Positions 40,628 to 50,592 of a DNA stretch of 64,000 nucleotides are shown here, in pieces. The stretch is from JAKACA01 sp052143575 (GTDB lineage: Bacteria; Actinomycetota; Acidimicrobiia; Acidimicrobiales; Bog-793): positions 1 to 64,000 of the forward strand of contig JBKQSP010000043.1 of the NCBI GenBank assembly GCA_052143575.1, given 5' to 3'. The notes below the pieces were generated by a model. It made no database searches. It saw only the letters and a list, made by a program, of their open reading frames with translations, and was not told the origin of the DNA. The translations under genes and the position numbers were made by a program. How positions within the stretch are numbered: the first letter of the stretch is position 1; each line of letters starts with the position of its first letter.

Positions 40628-43600
40628 GAGCCTCTCCCACCTCCTGCAGCATCGCCCCGGCGGCGGCGAGGACGTCGACAGCACCGACGGAGGCCGCTGC
40701 GTCGCGCGCCAGCACGAGAAGGGCGCCTGCCCGCTCGAGGTGTCCGGCACCGAGCAGGTAGCGACCCCACTCGAGCTGCGTGTGCGCCAACCAGACCGGT
40801 GCTCCAAGCCGGGCGTGTTGCTCGAGAGCGTCGGCGAAGTGCTCCTCAGCTCGCTCGTGCTCGCCCGTCTTGGCCGCCAGGGTGGCCAGTGAGAGGGCGA
40901 CGGCCGGCCGTGCCACATTTGCCAGGCAGGGCACGCGCCCGTTGAAAATCGCCAGCAGCTCGTACTCCCGAGCGGCCTGCTCCGGTGTGCCGACGGCTGC
41001 CACCGCCTCGGCGAGCAGGGAGTGGCCGACGAGCCAGACGAGGTTCTGCGGAAAGGCGCTCGCCGGATCAGCCGCCAGCTCATCGACGATGTCGACAGCC
41101 TTGGCGACGTCGCCGACGCGGGCGTACATCACCGCCAGGGCGGCACGCCAGGCTTGCAGCCCCGGCGTGTCGGCCGTGGTCTGGCGAGTGAGATCCACGA
41201 TCTCACCGAGACGCCCCTGCGACCAGCGGGCGGCGAAGAGCTGCGGGGCGAACCAGGTGTAGAGGTCGGGCTGCCCGCTCTCCTGGCCGACCTGGAAGGC
41301 AGCCACGGCCGCCTGCTCGATCTCGTCTCCGCTGCCGAACATGGTCAGCCTGCAACAGCGGTGGTTGGACTCCACCCATCGGAAGAAGGGGTTGTTCAGG
41401 TCGGCCGCCAGTTGGCTGATGCCCTCGAGGAGGCGCTCGGCCTCGTCGAGCTCGCCCATCTCCACGCAGTGCACGGAGGCCAGCCCGTAGGCAAGGATGA
41501 GCTGCTGGGCGTCGCCGACTCGTTGCGTGAGCGCCAGCAGCTCCGGGAGCTCCTCGACGAGGCCCGGTACTCGAGCCGGGATGGAGAGGGCGAGGTGGGC
41601 GTTCGTCCAGACATCGAGGAGGCAGACGTCGTCGCCGAGCCGGCGCGCCATCGCAACGGCCTCGTCGGCGAGGGCGAGGCGCCGCAAGGTCGGATCCCGC
41701 CAGGTGAGCTCGACGGCGAGCAAGGAGAGGAGGCGGGCTCGCGTCATCGAGTCGTCGGGTCCGGCGCCGTCGAGCGCCGCCTCCAAGACGGCGACCCGCT
41801 CGTCGTCCATGGAGCCGGCGGTGCTGGCGAACCCGCGGTTGTTGGCGAGCGCCGCCCGGGCGAGCAGCTCGTTCTCGCCGAGATGCTGGGCCAGGCGGGC
41901 TGCGGCGAGCAGCGTCTCGCGAGACGCCGGGATGCCGGCCAAGCGCTGAGCCGTTCCGAGCCCGATGAGGAGCTCGCAGCGCCGCCTCGGTGGCGACTCG
42001 ACGTCATCGGCGGCCTCGACCGCCTGAGTGAAGAAGGCAACCGCCTGGTCGAAGGCCAGCCGGTCGAGGGCTTCCTGGCCGGCGGCCACCGAGTAGTCGA
42101 CGGCACGGACGTCGGTCTTGCCGGCGCGTTGGAAGTGATAGGCGAGGGCGGCGGCGTCCTTCATGCCCCGCCGCTCGAGCGCCTCGGCCACCTGGCGGTG
42201 ACGGCGAGAGCGGCGGGCCGTGCTCAGCTCCTCGTAGAGCGTCGAACGCACGATGGCATGGGTGAACTCATGTGTCCCGGCCGACGTCTCGCGAAGCAAC
42301 GACGCCGCCGCCGCCTCGTCGAGCACGTCGAGCACTGCCTCCTCGCTCAGTCCGGAGAGCTCGACGACGAGGTCGAAGTCGATGACGGCTCCGATGACCG
42401 ACGAGAGCGAGAGCACGGCATTGGCGTTCTCGCTCAAGCGGCTGAGGCGACGGCCGACGACCTCGCGGACCCCTTCCGGGATCCCGAGCTCGGAGATCTC
42501 GTCGTCGCGCCGGCGCAGGCCGCGACGTGCGACCACCTGACGCGACTCGAGGAGGCTGCGAAGGATCTCCTGCACGAAGAAGGGGTTGCCGTTGGTCTCC
42601 GACCACAGGAGCTGCCCGAGCTCGCCAGAGGGCGGCTCGACGCGGTCGGTGCCGCGGGCGAGCATGTCGCGCACCCCGCCGATGTCCAAGCCGAGAAGCG
42701 CCAAGCGGGAGACGCCAGGTTCGCGGCGCAGGTCGGCGAGCACGTCCGACAAGGGGTGGGTGCGGTCCAAGTCGGTGTCGCGGTAGGTGCCGACGACGAG
42801 AAGGCGCATCGGATCCGAGGCACGCACGAGGTGACGGAGCAACAGCAGGGTGGGTTTCTCCGCCCAGTGCAGGTCGTCGAGCACGAGCAGGACCGGGGCG
42901 TCGGACGAGAGGGCCTGCAGGCAGCCGACGACGGCGTCGAAGAGGAGATAGCGCTCGGTGCCGGGATCCGCCCGCGTCGGCGGCTCGAGGGAGGGCACGG
43001 TGCGCCCCAGGTCAGGGATCAGGCGCACGAGCTCCCCACCGTGACGACCGAAGGACCCCGCGCCCGGACCTGACAGTGCCACCTGCTCGAGCGCTTCGAC
43101 GAAGGGCTGGAAGGGCATCCCGATGTCCTCGTCGCAGCGGCCGAAGAGCACGATGGCACCCGACTCGTGAACCGTGCGGGCGAACTCGGCGGCGAGGCGG
43201 GTCTTTCCGATTCCGGCTTCGCCTGACACGAGCACGACGCGGCGAGCGCCGGAAGACGCCTCCTTCCACGCCTCCATGAGGGAGGCGACCTGATCCTGCC
43301 GGCCCGAGAAGGGCGCCACGGCGTGAGCGGCGAGGCGGGCAGGAAAGCGGATCTCGGGTCGCTCGGTGTCCGGCTCGGCGCTGACGACGGCGGGCGCCGG
43401 CTCCTCGGGCGGCCCGCGCAGCTCCCCGAGCAGCCCGACTCGGCCGCCGGGGTGGTCGTGCGCCGCCGGGCCGTCGCGCGGGAGCGAGCCCGGCGCCTCC
43501 TCGGTTGCGGTTGTCGACACGGTTGCCGGCCCTTGGTGCAAGTCCAGGCTGGGGTCTTGGTCGAGGATCGCCTGCTCCAGCTGCCGAAGGGCCGGGGTGG

Positions 43601-44336
43601 GGCGGATGCCGAGCTCCTCGCGTAGGAGGACCCGCAGGTCCTCGTAGGCCCGCAGCGCCTCGGCTTGGCGCCCGCAGCGATAGAGGGCCACCATGCGCTG
43701 ACCCCACAGCCGTTCGCGAAGCGGCGTCTCGGTGACGAGTCGCTCGAGATCGCCGACAACCGCATGGTGGCGCCCACACCCGAGCTCCGCCTCGACGCGG
43801 TCCTCGAGGACGGTGAGGCGGCCTTCCTCGAGCCGTGCCAGCTCCGGCTCGAGCGCCGGGGAGAGCGAGAGGTCGGAGAGCACGGGGCCTCGCCAGAGGG
43901 CAAGGGCGTCCCCCAATGTCAGGGCGGCGGCGGCCGGGTCACCGCCGACGAGCTGGCGGCGACCAACCTCGGCCAGCTTCTCGAAGCGGGCGGCATCGAC
44001 GCAGTCCGCCGGCACCTGCAGCGCGTAACCGCGACCGCTCGTGACGATCACGGGGTCGGCGTCCAGGGCTGCGAGCGCCTGGCGAAGCCGCGAGACGTGA
44101 ACGCGCAACGTCGCCGGAGGCCGCGGCGCCCCGACGTCTTCCCAGAGCACGGCCGCAAGCTGGTCGAGGGACACGACCCGGTTGACGCGAAGCAGCAGCG
44201 CTGCCAGCAGACTGCGCTCCTTGATCCGTCGCAGCTCGAGCGACTGGGTGCCCGAGCGGACCTCAAGCGGACCGAGGATCCCGAACTCCCACGGCGACGA
44301 ACCCGCGTCGGCGGGCCCCATCAGGGCCCCGAGCAT
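40617..44336 (-). CDS. AfsR/BTAD-type large transcriptional regulator with ATPase and TPR regions
   Basis: A 1239-residue regulator. N-terminal winged-helix DNA-binding domain of the OmpR/SARP type (~res 18-105: FGILGPLEVRSGTQSLELRR, LRVHVSRLRQALAALDADPV, VIVTSGRGYALQV). A BTAD helical-repeat domain (~110-260) ends with LREELGIRPTPALRQLEQAI. An AAA/STAND-like ATPase (~340-640) has Walker A VSGEAGIGKTRLAAEF and Walker B VLLVLDDLHWAE. The long alpha-helical, TPR-like C-terminus (~700-1239) has no LuxR-type HTH. Such proteins couple nucleotide-dependent switching to activation of secondary-metabolism or stress genes. The start may be ATG 44336 or 44321. It is divergent from the S53 peptidase across 172 bases, which makes that gene a candidate target. 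Confidence 0.9.
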   Translation of the reverse strand: MLGALMGPADAGSSPWEFGILGPLEVRSGTQSLELRRIKERSLLAALLLRVNRVVSLDQLAAVLWEDVGAPRPPATLRVHVSRLRQALAALDADPVIVTSGRGYALQVPADCVDAARFEKLAEVGRRQLVGGDPAAAALTLGDALALWRGPVLSDLSLSPALEPELARLEEGRLTVLEDRVEAELGCGRHHAVVGDLERLVTETPLRERLWGQRMVALYRCGRQAEALRAYEDLRVLLREELGIRPTPALRQLEQAILDQDPSLDLHQGPATVSTTATEEAPGSLPRDGPAAHDHPGGRVGLLGELRGPPEEPAPAVVSAEPDTERPEIRFPARLAAHAVAPFSGRQDQVASLMEAWKEASSGARRVVLVSGEAGIGKTRLAAEFARTVHESGAIVLFGRCDEDIGMPFQPFVEALEQVALSGPGAGSFGRHGGELVRLIPDLGRTVPSLEPPTRADPGTERYLLFDAVVGCLQALSSDAPVLLVLDDLHWAEKPTLLLLRHLVRASDPMRLLVVGTYRDTDLDRTHPLSDVLADLRREPGVSRLALLGLDIGGVRDMLARGTDRVEPPSGELGQLLWSETNGNPFFVQEILRSLLESRQVVARRGLRRRDDEISELGIPEGVREVVGRRLSRLSENANAVLSLSSVIGAVIDFDLVVELSGLSEEAVLDVLDEAAAASLLRETSAGTHEFTHAIVRSTLYEELSTARRSRRHRQVAEALERRGMKDAAALAYHFQRAGKTDVRAVDYSVAAGQEALDRLAFDQAVAFFTQAVEAADDVESPPRRRCELLIGLGTAQRLAGIPASRETLLAAARLAQHLGENELLARAALANNRGFASTAGSMDDERVAVLEAALDGAGPDDSMTRARLLSLLAVELTWRDPTLRRLALADEAVAMARRLGDDVCLLDVWTNAHLALSIPARVPGLVEELPELLALTQRVGDAQQLILAYGLASVHCVEMGELDEAERLLEGISQLAADLNNPFFRWVESNHRCCRLTMFGSGDEIEQAAVAAFQVGQESGQPDLYTWFAPQLFAARWSQGRLGEIVDLTRQTTADTPGLQAWRAALAVMYARVGDVAKAVDIVDELAADPASAFPQNLVWLVGHSLLAEAVAAVGTPEQAAREYELLAIFNGRVPCLANVARPAVALSLATLAAKTGEHERAEEHFADALEQHARLGAPVWLAHTQLEWGRYLLGAGHLERAGALLVLARDAAASVGAVDVLAAAGAMLQEVGEAPTR

Positions 44337-44508
44337 TCACGCTCATGACAGGCCACTGTCGCAGCTTACTGATGGCCATCGTGCAGGTCATCTGAGCGCT
44401 CGTCCGGCGTGTTAGCCGCCTGCAACGTGCCGGTAATCCGCCGGGCGCAAGGTAGCGGTGCCGGCAACGCTGCCGGACCGCTGCGACGGCAACTCATCGG
44501 AGGTCACC

Positions 44509-47283
44509 ATGTCTCGCTCCATCCCGGCTCACTCGATCGACAGACGGCTGCGACGGCGGAGCGCACGCCTGCTGACGTCGCTCGGCGTCTGCATGACGTC
44601 GGTGCTCCTCGCTGTCGCCGGGCTCAGCTTGCTCGCTCCGGTGCCCGGCGCCGGCGCCGCCGTCAACACGACGAGGGCGTCCGGTTGGACGGTGGTAGGC
44701 GGAGCCGCCGTCGTGCCGGCCGGGGTGACCGAGCTCGGGGCGTCGTCACGGCTCGGGCGCCTCGACATCGACGTGGCGCTCCGCCCCCGCGACCCGCTCG
44801 CCCTCAGCGAGTTCGTCGCCGCCGTCTCGGACCCCTCCTCGCCGCTCTATGGCCGCTACCTGAGCAAGGGCGAGTTCGGCCCGATGTTCGGGGCGACGCC
44901 GTTCGCCATCGCGCAGGTGAGCGCCCGGCTGCGCCAGGCCGGCCTCGTCGTCGGGCAGGTGTCGGGAAACGACCTCATCCTCCCCGTGAGCACGACGGTG
45001 GGGGTGGCGGAATCGGCCTTCGGCGTCAGCATGCACGCCTTCCGGCTGCCCTCGGGGGCGGTCGTCGACGCCAACACGACAGCCGCCAAGCTGCCGAGCG
45101 CCATCGCCCCCTTCGTGCAGTCGGTCGTCGGGCTCGACAACCTCGTGCAAGTGGCGCCGGAGGGCCTCCTCAGCACGCCACCTGCGGCTCGAAGCGGCGC
45201 CGGCACCGCCACCCCTGAAGGCGCCAGCGGGAACGAACCGGCCGGCCAGCCAGTGGCCTGCAGCGGCGCCACGGGCACCTTGGCGCGTACCGCCGGCGAC
45301 ATCGCGCAGGCCTACGACTTCGAGCCTCTCTACGCCGCCGGAGACTTCGGCAGCGGGAAGAGCATCGCCCTGTTCGAGCTCTCCGGCTTCCCGGCGTCGG
45401 ACGTCGCCGCCTACCAACGCTGCTACGGGACGCACGTCGCAATCACCTATGAGCCGGAGGACGGCGGCAACTCCAACACGACGGGCCGCGGCGCCCTCGA
45501 GGCCGACGTCGACGTCGAGGACGTCATCGGACTCGACCCGCAGCTCACGAACGTGCTCGTCTACGAGGCACCTTCGACGCCGACCGGGATCCTGGACAAC
45601 TACACGGAGATACAGGTGAACGACGGTGCCCCGGTCGTCAGCACGAGCTGGGGGACGTGCGAGTCACAGGCCGTCGCCGACGGACTGCCGAGTGCCGAGG
45701 CGACGATCTTCGCCGCCATGGCGACACAGCACCAGACCGTGTTCGCCGCCTCGGGCGACTCGGGCTCCGAGGCATGCTCCGCACTTCCGGTGAAGCCGAC
45801 CGAGACGCAGCTGTCGGTTACCGACCCTGCCTCCCAGCCCGACGTCACCGGCGTCGGCGGCACCGACCTCTCGGCCGACGGCGACCCTCCGGGGCTGCCG
45901 CCGACGGAGGTCGGATGGCAGGGCAGCGGCGGCGGCATCTCGTCGCTCTGGCCGATGCCGACCTGGCAGAGCGGAAAGGGCGTCTCGAACAAGTACTCGA
46001 GCGGCGGCCCCTGCGGCCTCGGCAAAGCCGGCGTCTGCCGCGAGGTGCCCGACGTGAGCGCCGACGCCGGCGTGTCGTACGCCATGTACAACCAGGGAAA
46101 GTGGCTCACCGTGTTCGGCACGTCCTTGGCGGCGCCCGACTGGGCGGCGCTCACGGCCCTCATCGACGACTCGTCCGCCTCCTGCCGCAAGACACCCGTC
46201 GGGTTTCTCAACCCGAGGCTGTACAAGCTGGCGGGGAGCACGCCGCAGGACTTCAACGACGTCACGAAGGGTGAAAACGATGCCCTCGGAGATCACCACG
46301 GCGACTACCCGGCAACTGCCGGCTACGACATGGTGACCGGAATCGGCACCCCGGTGGGTGGCGACCTCGCCCAGTCCCTCTGCGGTGGCTCGCTGTGGAC
46401 CGGACAGAACACGGCCACGTCGACCTTCCTCAACGGGGGACCCTCGATCGCCGTCTGGGAACACACGCTGTATGCCGTGTCCATCAACGCCACGCCGTAC
46501 GGGACGCCCTCCCAGATCTTCTACGAGACCTACAACGGCACCAAGTGGGGCAGCTTCTCGGACGTCAAGCCGGCAGGGGTCGCCGCCGAGTCGGACGCTC
46601 CCCCCTCGATCACCATCGACAAGGGAACGCCGTTTGTCGCCTGGACCGATGCGACGACCGGCAAGGTCGAGGTGTCGTCCTTAAGCCACGGCAAGTGGTC
46701 GAAAGCCGCCGTCGCCGGCGCCGGCAAGGCCCTCAGCGACAACGGCCCGGCCATCACGTCCTTCGGCGGTGAGCTCTTCGCCGCCTGGAAGGGGCACGGG
46801 AGCGACAGCGTCTGGTTCTCCATCGACACGGGCAGCAGCTGGGGTGCCCAGATGAAGGTCCCGGGCGCCAGCACGGCCTCGCGACCGGCGATCACGTTCT
46901 TCCCCAACCTGTCCGCCGCCGTCATCGCCTGGACGACCACGTCGGACAAGCTGCAGTTCGAGGTGTACTCGCTCTTCGGATTCGGCGGAGTCGCCACCAT
47001 CCGGGGAGGAAGCAGCGCCGGCCCGGCGCTGGCGGTGGTCGGTCAAAGCCTCTACCTGGGGTTCAGGGGCCAGACATCGCACAACTTCTATTACACCTCG
47101 GACAGCCCCAACAAGCTCTACGGAGGATCGTGGAGCTTGGCCCGGCGGGTCACGGGCGCCCTCACGACCTACAGCCCGGCGCTCGCCGCCGGCGGGCCGA
47201 CGCTCTATGCCGCCTGGACGGGACAGAACGCCGGGAAGTCATCCGACGCCATGCTCTGGTACTCGGAATTCGATCCGACGTAG
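44509..47283 (+). CDS. Secreted S53 (sedolisin/kumamolisin) peptidase with C-terminal propeller-like region
   Basis: A 924-residue exported acid protease. Start at ATG 44509 with GGAGG 5 bases upstream. A twin-arginine-rich n-region and hydrophobic core end near GAGAAVN (~res 45-50). An activation pro-domain follows (~60-205: LDIDVALRPRDPLALSEFVA, SSPLYGRYLSKGEFGPMFGA). The catalytic domain shows Glu331 and Asp335 (GALEADVDVED), the oxyanion Asp417 (AASGDSGSEAC), Ser539 (FGTSLAAPDW) and the calcium site (FNDVTKGEND, GYDMVTGIGTPVGGD). From ~res 635 a ~290-residue region of repeated Trp/Ser strands (FVAWTDATTGKVEVSSL, LYAAWTGQNAG) resembles a beta-propeller. It is divergent from the AfsR-like regulator, and a terminator follows. 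Confidence 0.92.
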   Translation: MSRSIPAHSIDRRLRRRSARLLTSLGVCMTSVLLAVAGLSLLAPVPGAGAAVNTTRASGWTVVGGAAVVPAGVTELGASSRLGRLDIDVALRPRDPLALSEFVAAVSDPSSPLYGRYLSKGEFGPMFGATPFAIAQVSARLRQAGLVVGQVSGNDLILPVSTTVGVAESAFGVSMHAFRLPSGAVVDANTTAAKLPSAIAPFVQSVVGLDNLVQVAPEGLLSTPPAARSGAGTATPEGASGNEPAGQPVACSGATGTLARTAGDIAQAYDFEPLYAAGDFGSGKSIALFELSGFPASDVAAYQRCYGTHVAITYEPEDGGNSNTTGRGALEADVDVEDVIGLDPQLTNVLVYEAPSTPTGILDNYTEIQVNDGAPVVSTSWGTCESQAVADGLPSAEATIFAAMATQHQTVFAASGDSGSEACSALPVKPTETQLSVTDPASQPDVTGVGGTDLSADGDPPGLPPTEVGWQGSGGGISSLWPMPTWQSGKGVSNKYSSGGPCGLGKAGVCREVPDVSADAGVSYAMYNQGKWLTVFGTSLAAPDWAALTALIDDSSASCRKTPVGFLNPRLYKLAGSTPQDFNDVTKGENDALGDHHGDYPATAGYDMVTGIGTPVGGDLAQSLCGGSLWTGQNTATSTFLNGGPSIAVWEHTLYAVSINATPYGTPSQIFYETYNGTKWGSFSDVKPAGVAAESDAPPSITIDKGTPFVAWTDATTGKVEVSSLSHGKWSKAAVAGAGKALSDNGPAITSFGGELFAAWKGHGSDSVWFSIDTGSSWGAQMKVPGASTASRPAITFFPNLSAAVIAWTTTSDKLQFEVYSLFGFGGVATIRGGSSAGPALAVVGQSLYLGFRGQTSHNFYYTSDSPNKLYGGSWSLARRVTGALTTYSPALAAGGPTLYAAWTGQNAGKSSDAMLWYSEFDPT

Positions 47284-47310
47284 CTCGCGGCACCACGGCG
47301 GACCGGCGGG

Positions 47311-47351
47311 AACGGCCACCGACAGGGCTCAGCCTTGCCGGTGGCCGTTTT
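47311..47351 (+). terminator. Intrinsic terminator of the S53 peptidase gene
   Basis: AACGGCCACCG and CGGTGGCCGTT form an 11-bp perfect stem with a 17-base loop, followed by TTTT. It lies 28 bases past the stop of the peptidase gene and 22 bases before the stop of the convergent SDR gene, so it could also slow transcription from the other side. Confidence 0.88.
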
Positions 47352-47373
47352 GCCGTCTCGGAACCGGAGCGCC

Positions 47374-48270
47374 TCAGGAGCGAGTGGCCGTCCCGTCGAC
47401 GATGCTCGGCATCTGCTCGGCCAGCTCGCCCACCGTCCAGCGGTCGCCCTTGTCGATCTCGTGCGTGAGGGTCCACGGCTGGAAGTACTGCACCTTGCCG
47501 CCCTGCACGAAGAAGACCTTCCCCGTGAACGGGCACAGGTCGCTCGAGAGGTACCCGACGAGGGGTGAGATGTTGGCCGGATCCCAGGCGTCGAAGGCAC
47601 CCGGGTCGGGGGGTGGCTGCACGATGTCGGACAGCCCGGGCGTCGACTCCGTCATACGAGTGCGAGCGGCCGGGGCGATGGCGTTCACGCGCACGCCGTA
47701 GCGGGACAGCTCCTGAGCCGTGATGATCGTGAAGGCAGCAAGGCCGGCTTTGGCGGCGCCGTAGTTCGCCTGGCCCGGGTTGCCGAGCAAGCCGGAGGTG
47801 GAGGACGTGTTCACGACGGCCGCCTTGACCTCTTTGCCGGCCTTGGACTGCTCGCGCCAGTAGGCGGCTGCCCACCGGGTCGGGACGAAATGACCCTTCA
47901 GGTGAACGTGGATGACGGCGTCCCACTCCTCCTCCGTCATGTTCACGAGCACCCGGTCGCGCAGGATGCCGGCGTTGTTGACGAGGATGTGGAGGTCGCC
48001 GAAGGCCTCCACGGCGGCGTTGACGAGACGCTGCCCGCCCTCCCAGTCGGCGACGTTGTCAGCGTTTGAGATGGCCTCGCCGCCCATTGCCTTGATCTCG
48101 TCCACGACCTGCTCAGCAGGTGAGCGGTCGTCGCCCGAACCGTCCACGGCACCGCCGAGGTCGTTCACGACGACCTTGGCGCCTTCGCTGGCGAAGAGCA
48201 GAGCGTGCTCGCGCCCGATGCCACGAGCGGCTCCGGTGATGATGGCGACTTTTCCGTCCAGCGCACCCAT
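47374..48270 (-). CDS. SDR-family oxidoreductase (HSD17B4/FabG-like)
   Basis: A 298-residue NAD(P)-dependent dehydrogenase. Start ATG 48268-48270 (MGALDGKVAIITGAARGIGR) with GAGGAGG about 11 bases upstream. Motifs are TGAARGIG for cofactor binding, LVVNDLGGAVDGSGDDRSP (the NDxGG-D loop typical of peroxisomal-type 3-hydroxyacyl-CoA dehydrogenases), LVNNAGILRDRVLVNMTEEE and the catalytic Ser-Tyr-Lys in VNTSSTSGLLGNPGQANYGAAKAG. It probably oxidises 3-hydroxyacyl-CoA in fatty acid or steroid side-chain metabolism. It stands alone between two terminator-bounded regions; the 177 bases upstream show nothing clear. Confidence 0.9.
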   Translation of the reverse strand: MGALDGKVAIITGAARGIGREHALLFASEGAKVVVNDLGGAVDGSGDDRSPAEQVVDEIKAMGGEAISNADNVADWEGGQRLVNAAVEAFGDLHILVNNAGILRDRVLVNMTEEEWDAVIHVHLKGHFVPTRWAAAYWREQSKAGKEVKAAVVNTSSTSGLLGNPGQANYGAAKAGLAAFTIITAQELSRYGVRVNAIAPAARTRMTESTPGLSDIVQPPPDPGAFDAWDPANISPLVGYLSSDLCPFTGKVFFVQGGKVQYFQPWTLTHEIDKGDRWTVGELAEQMPSIVDGTATRS

Positions 48271-48447
48271 GACCGTGTGTCCTCCTCGGCGTTGACCAAA
48301 ACGAGGGCGCTGCGCGGCTGCCCAGAACCCTCGGCCTGCCACGTTGTCAGGACTGGGCCTTCCTGGTCAAACGCAAGCCGCTCGGCGGGCTCGCCACCAC
48401 GTCGTCAGCTTGTACGGCGCCAGACGCCCCGATCGGAGTCGGTGGCG

Positions 48448-50526
48448 CTACACGCTGTAGAGGTAGACGACCGTGCCCTGCCGGACGAGGGTGCCGGCAT
48501 AGGGAAACTCCGAGACGACGGTTCCGCCGAAGCCGTACACCTTCACGGAGAAACCCAGGGACTTGAGCTTCTGAGTCGCCTGCCCTACCGTCTCACCGGC
48601 GAAGAGGGGTGGGATCGGATACGAGCGGGGTCCGAGCGAGATCGTGACGTGCACGACCGATCCGTAGGCCTGCGAGCCGGCCGAGTGAGCCGGCGAGGTC
48701 GAGATGACGAGGCCCTCGCCGACGCTCAGGCTGTAGGCGGTGTCCTTCACGGCCTTGAACCCGTAGCTCGCCAGTAGCTGTTGTGCCTGCTGGAACGTGT
48801 CGGTATGGGGCACGACCGGCACCGGCCTCGGCGGCGGTCCCGCCGAGATCCACACGACGACCTTCGTGTTGGGGGCGACGTCCTTGCCGCGAGGGCTCCA
48901 GGAGATGACGTTGCCGTTGCGGACCGTCTCGCTGTAGCTGTAGAGGAGCGAGTGGCGCAGGTGACCGGCCGTCAGCGTCCGGATGGCCGTGAGGCGGGAG
49001 TCGCCCGCCAGGCTCGGGATCGGGACCGGCTCGACACCTCGGGAAACCTCCAGGCCGATGACGGTGTGGGCCCGCTCGTGGCGACCCGCCTGCAGAGACT
49101 GGGCGATGACGTACCCGGCCGGCACGCCGGCGTCCCACGCCGTCGAGGTCTCCCTGGCGACGAGGTCGACGTGGGCGGCGGCTTGCTTCGCCCGTGCGAG
49201 CGGGAGCGACGTCAGGCGCGGCACGACGTGGTCGTAGACGTTGTTGCGAACCTGGAGGGCGGCAGCCGTCCCGGCAGCACCGAGGAGGATCACGACGGCC
49301 ACGACCCACTTGACCCAGCGCAACCTCCGGCGCCCCGGCTGGGACGGTGCCGGTGGGTGCCGCGACGGCGGCTGATCCGCCGCCACCTCCGGCTGATCCC
49401 CGGCCAGCCGCGGCTGCAGCAGCGTGGCTGCATCCGCCTCATCGGTCGAAGGCGCAAGCTCGAGGTGGCCGGCAGCCTCGAGGGCCGCCGCCTCGGCGCC
49501 CAGTCCGAGGAGCGTGAGGTCGCCGACGTCCGGCTCGGGCGCAACGTCCCCCGGCGGCGACGTGATGCTCGGAGCGGGAGAAGCAGGCGCAGGTGCCATC
49601 GCTTCCACAGCGGCGGTGTCGACCACCGTTGGGTCGCGCTCCGACCAGGTCACGGTGCCAGGAGCCGGTGACGTGCGGGCGAGGGGGAGCGGCGAGGGAG
49701 GCGGCAGCTCGCGGGCGAGGAGCTCGAGATCCGAGCAGAGGGCCGCCGCGTCCAAACGGGCGAGCGGCTCGGAGATGGCCGCCTGGCCGAGGATGGGTGC
49801 GAGGGGCCCGAGCTCGGGTGCCGACGGCAGGACGGCACCGACACGAGCCATCAACATGCCGCTGATCGTGTCGCCGCCGAAGGGCACCCGGCCGGTGAGG
49901 GTCTCATAGAGCACGAGGGCGAGGGAGTAGACGTCCGTGCGGTCGTCGAGGGCGCGCCCTTCGGCCTGCTCGGGGGAGGCGTAGCGGGCCGTGCCGAAGA
50001 TGGCCCCGAGCGGCTCGGTGAGAGCCGACTCCGCCAGCGCCCGCGCCACCCCGAAGTCGGCGATGCGCAGGTGCCCTTCGTCGTCGAAGAGGAGGTTGCT
50101 CGGCTTGATGTCGCGGTGAACGATGCCGCGCCGATGTGCATAGGCGAGGCCGGCGGAGGCCTGCGCCCCGACGGCGGCCACTTGGGCGTGGCTGAGCCGC
50201 GCCCCCGTGTCCAGCAGGGCACGCAGGCTGCCGCCACCGAGGTACTCGAGCACGAGGTAGGGGCCTTCGGTCTCCTCGCCCCAGTCGAAGACCCGCATGA
50301 TGTGCGGGTGGTCGAGGGAGGCCGCCAAACGAGCCTCGGCACGGAAGCGCCGCAGGAAGGCGCGGTCGCCCGCCAGCATCGGGTGCAGCACCTTGACGGC
50401 GACGCGACGAGCGAGACGCGTGTCACTCGCCGCGTAGACCTGGGAGGACGCGCCGGTACCGACCGGGGCGAGCAGCCGGTACCGGCCGCCTACAACGCGG
50501 CCGACCTGTTCTGCGATGCTCGTCAT
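48448..50526 (-). CDS. PASTA-domain Ser/Thr protein kinase (PknB-like)
   Basis: A 692-residue membrane kinase. The kinase domain (~res 14-265) has a Gly loop (VGTGASSQVYAASD), VAVKVLHP Lys, HRDIKPSNLLF, ADFGVARAL and GTARYASPEQAEGRALDDRT. An acidic Pro/Ala-rich juxtamembrane linker (~270-395) follows. One transmembrane helix (WVKWVVAVVILLGAAGTAAA, ~404-423) leads to about four extracellular PASTA repeats to the C-terminus, ending VVYLYSV. The PASTA region normally senses peptidoglycan fragments or lipid II, so it should adjust cell-wall growth. It lies 66 bases after the BNR membrane-protein gene of the ligA operon; the PP2C at 2.2 kb is a candidate opposing phosphatase. Confidence 0.93.
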   Translation of the reverse strand: MTSIAEQVGRVVGGRYRLLAPVGTGASSQVYAASDTRLARRVAVKVLHPMLAGDRAFLRRFRAEARLAASLDHPHIMRVFDWGEETEGPYLVLEYLGGGSLRALLDTGARLSHAQVAAVGAQASAGLAYAHRRGIVHRDIKPSNLLFDDEGHLRIADFGVARALAESALTEPLGAIFGTARYASPEQAEGRALDDRTDVYSLALVLYETLTGRVPFGGDTISGMLMARVGAVLPSAPELGPLAPILGQAAISEPLARLDAAALCSDLELLARELPPPSPLPLARTSPAPGTVTWSERDPTVVDTAAVEAMAPAPASPAPSITSPPGDVAPEPDVGDLTLLGLGAEAAALEAAGHLELAPSTDEADAATLLQPRLAGDQPEVAADQPPSRHPPAPSQPGRRRLRWVKWVVAVVILLGAAGTAAALQVRNNVYDHVVPRLTSLPLARAKQAAAHVDLVARETSTAWDAGVPAGYVIAQSLQAGRHERAHTVIGLEVSRGVEPVPIPSLAGDSRLTAIRTLTAGHLRHSLLYSYSETVRNGNVISWSPRGKDVAPNTKVVVWISAGPPPRPVPVVPHTDTFQQAQQLLASYGFKAVKDTAYSLSVGEGLVISTSPAHSAGSQAYGSVVHVTISLGPRSYPIPPLFAGETVGQATQKLKSLGFSVKVYGFGGTVVSEFPYAGTLVRQGTVVYLYSV

Positions 50527-50592
50527 GAAACTCGGCTCTAACGGTACTGGTTGATCGTCCCCGAGCGGTGGAGGGTCGCCGGGATTGCTCGC

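Noticed and set aside
41022..43073. 683-codon plus-strand ORF inside the AfsR-like regulator
   Set aside because: Antisense to a continuous 1239-residue multidomain protein with clear motifs.
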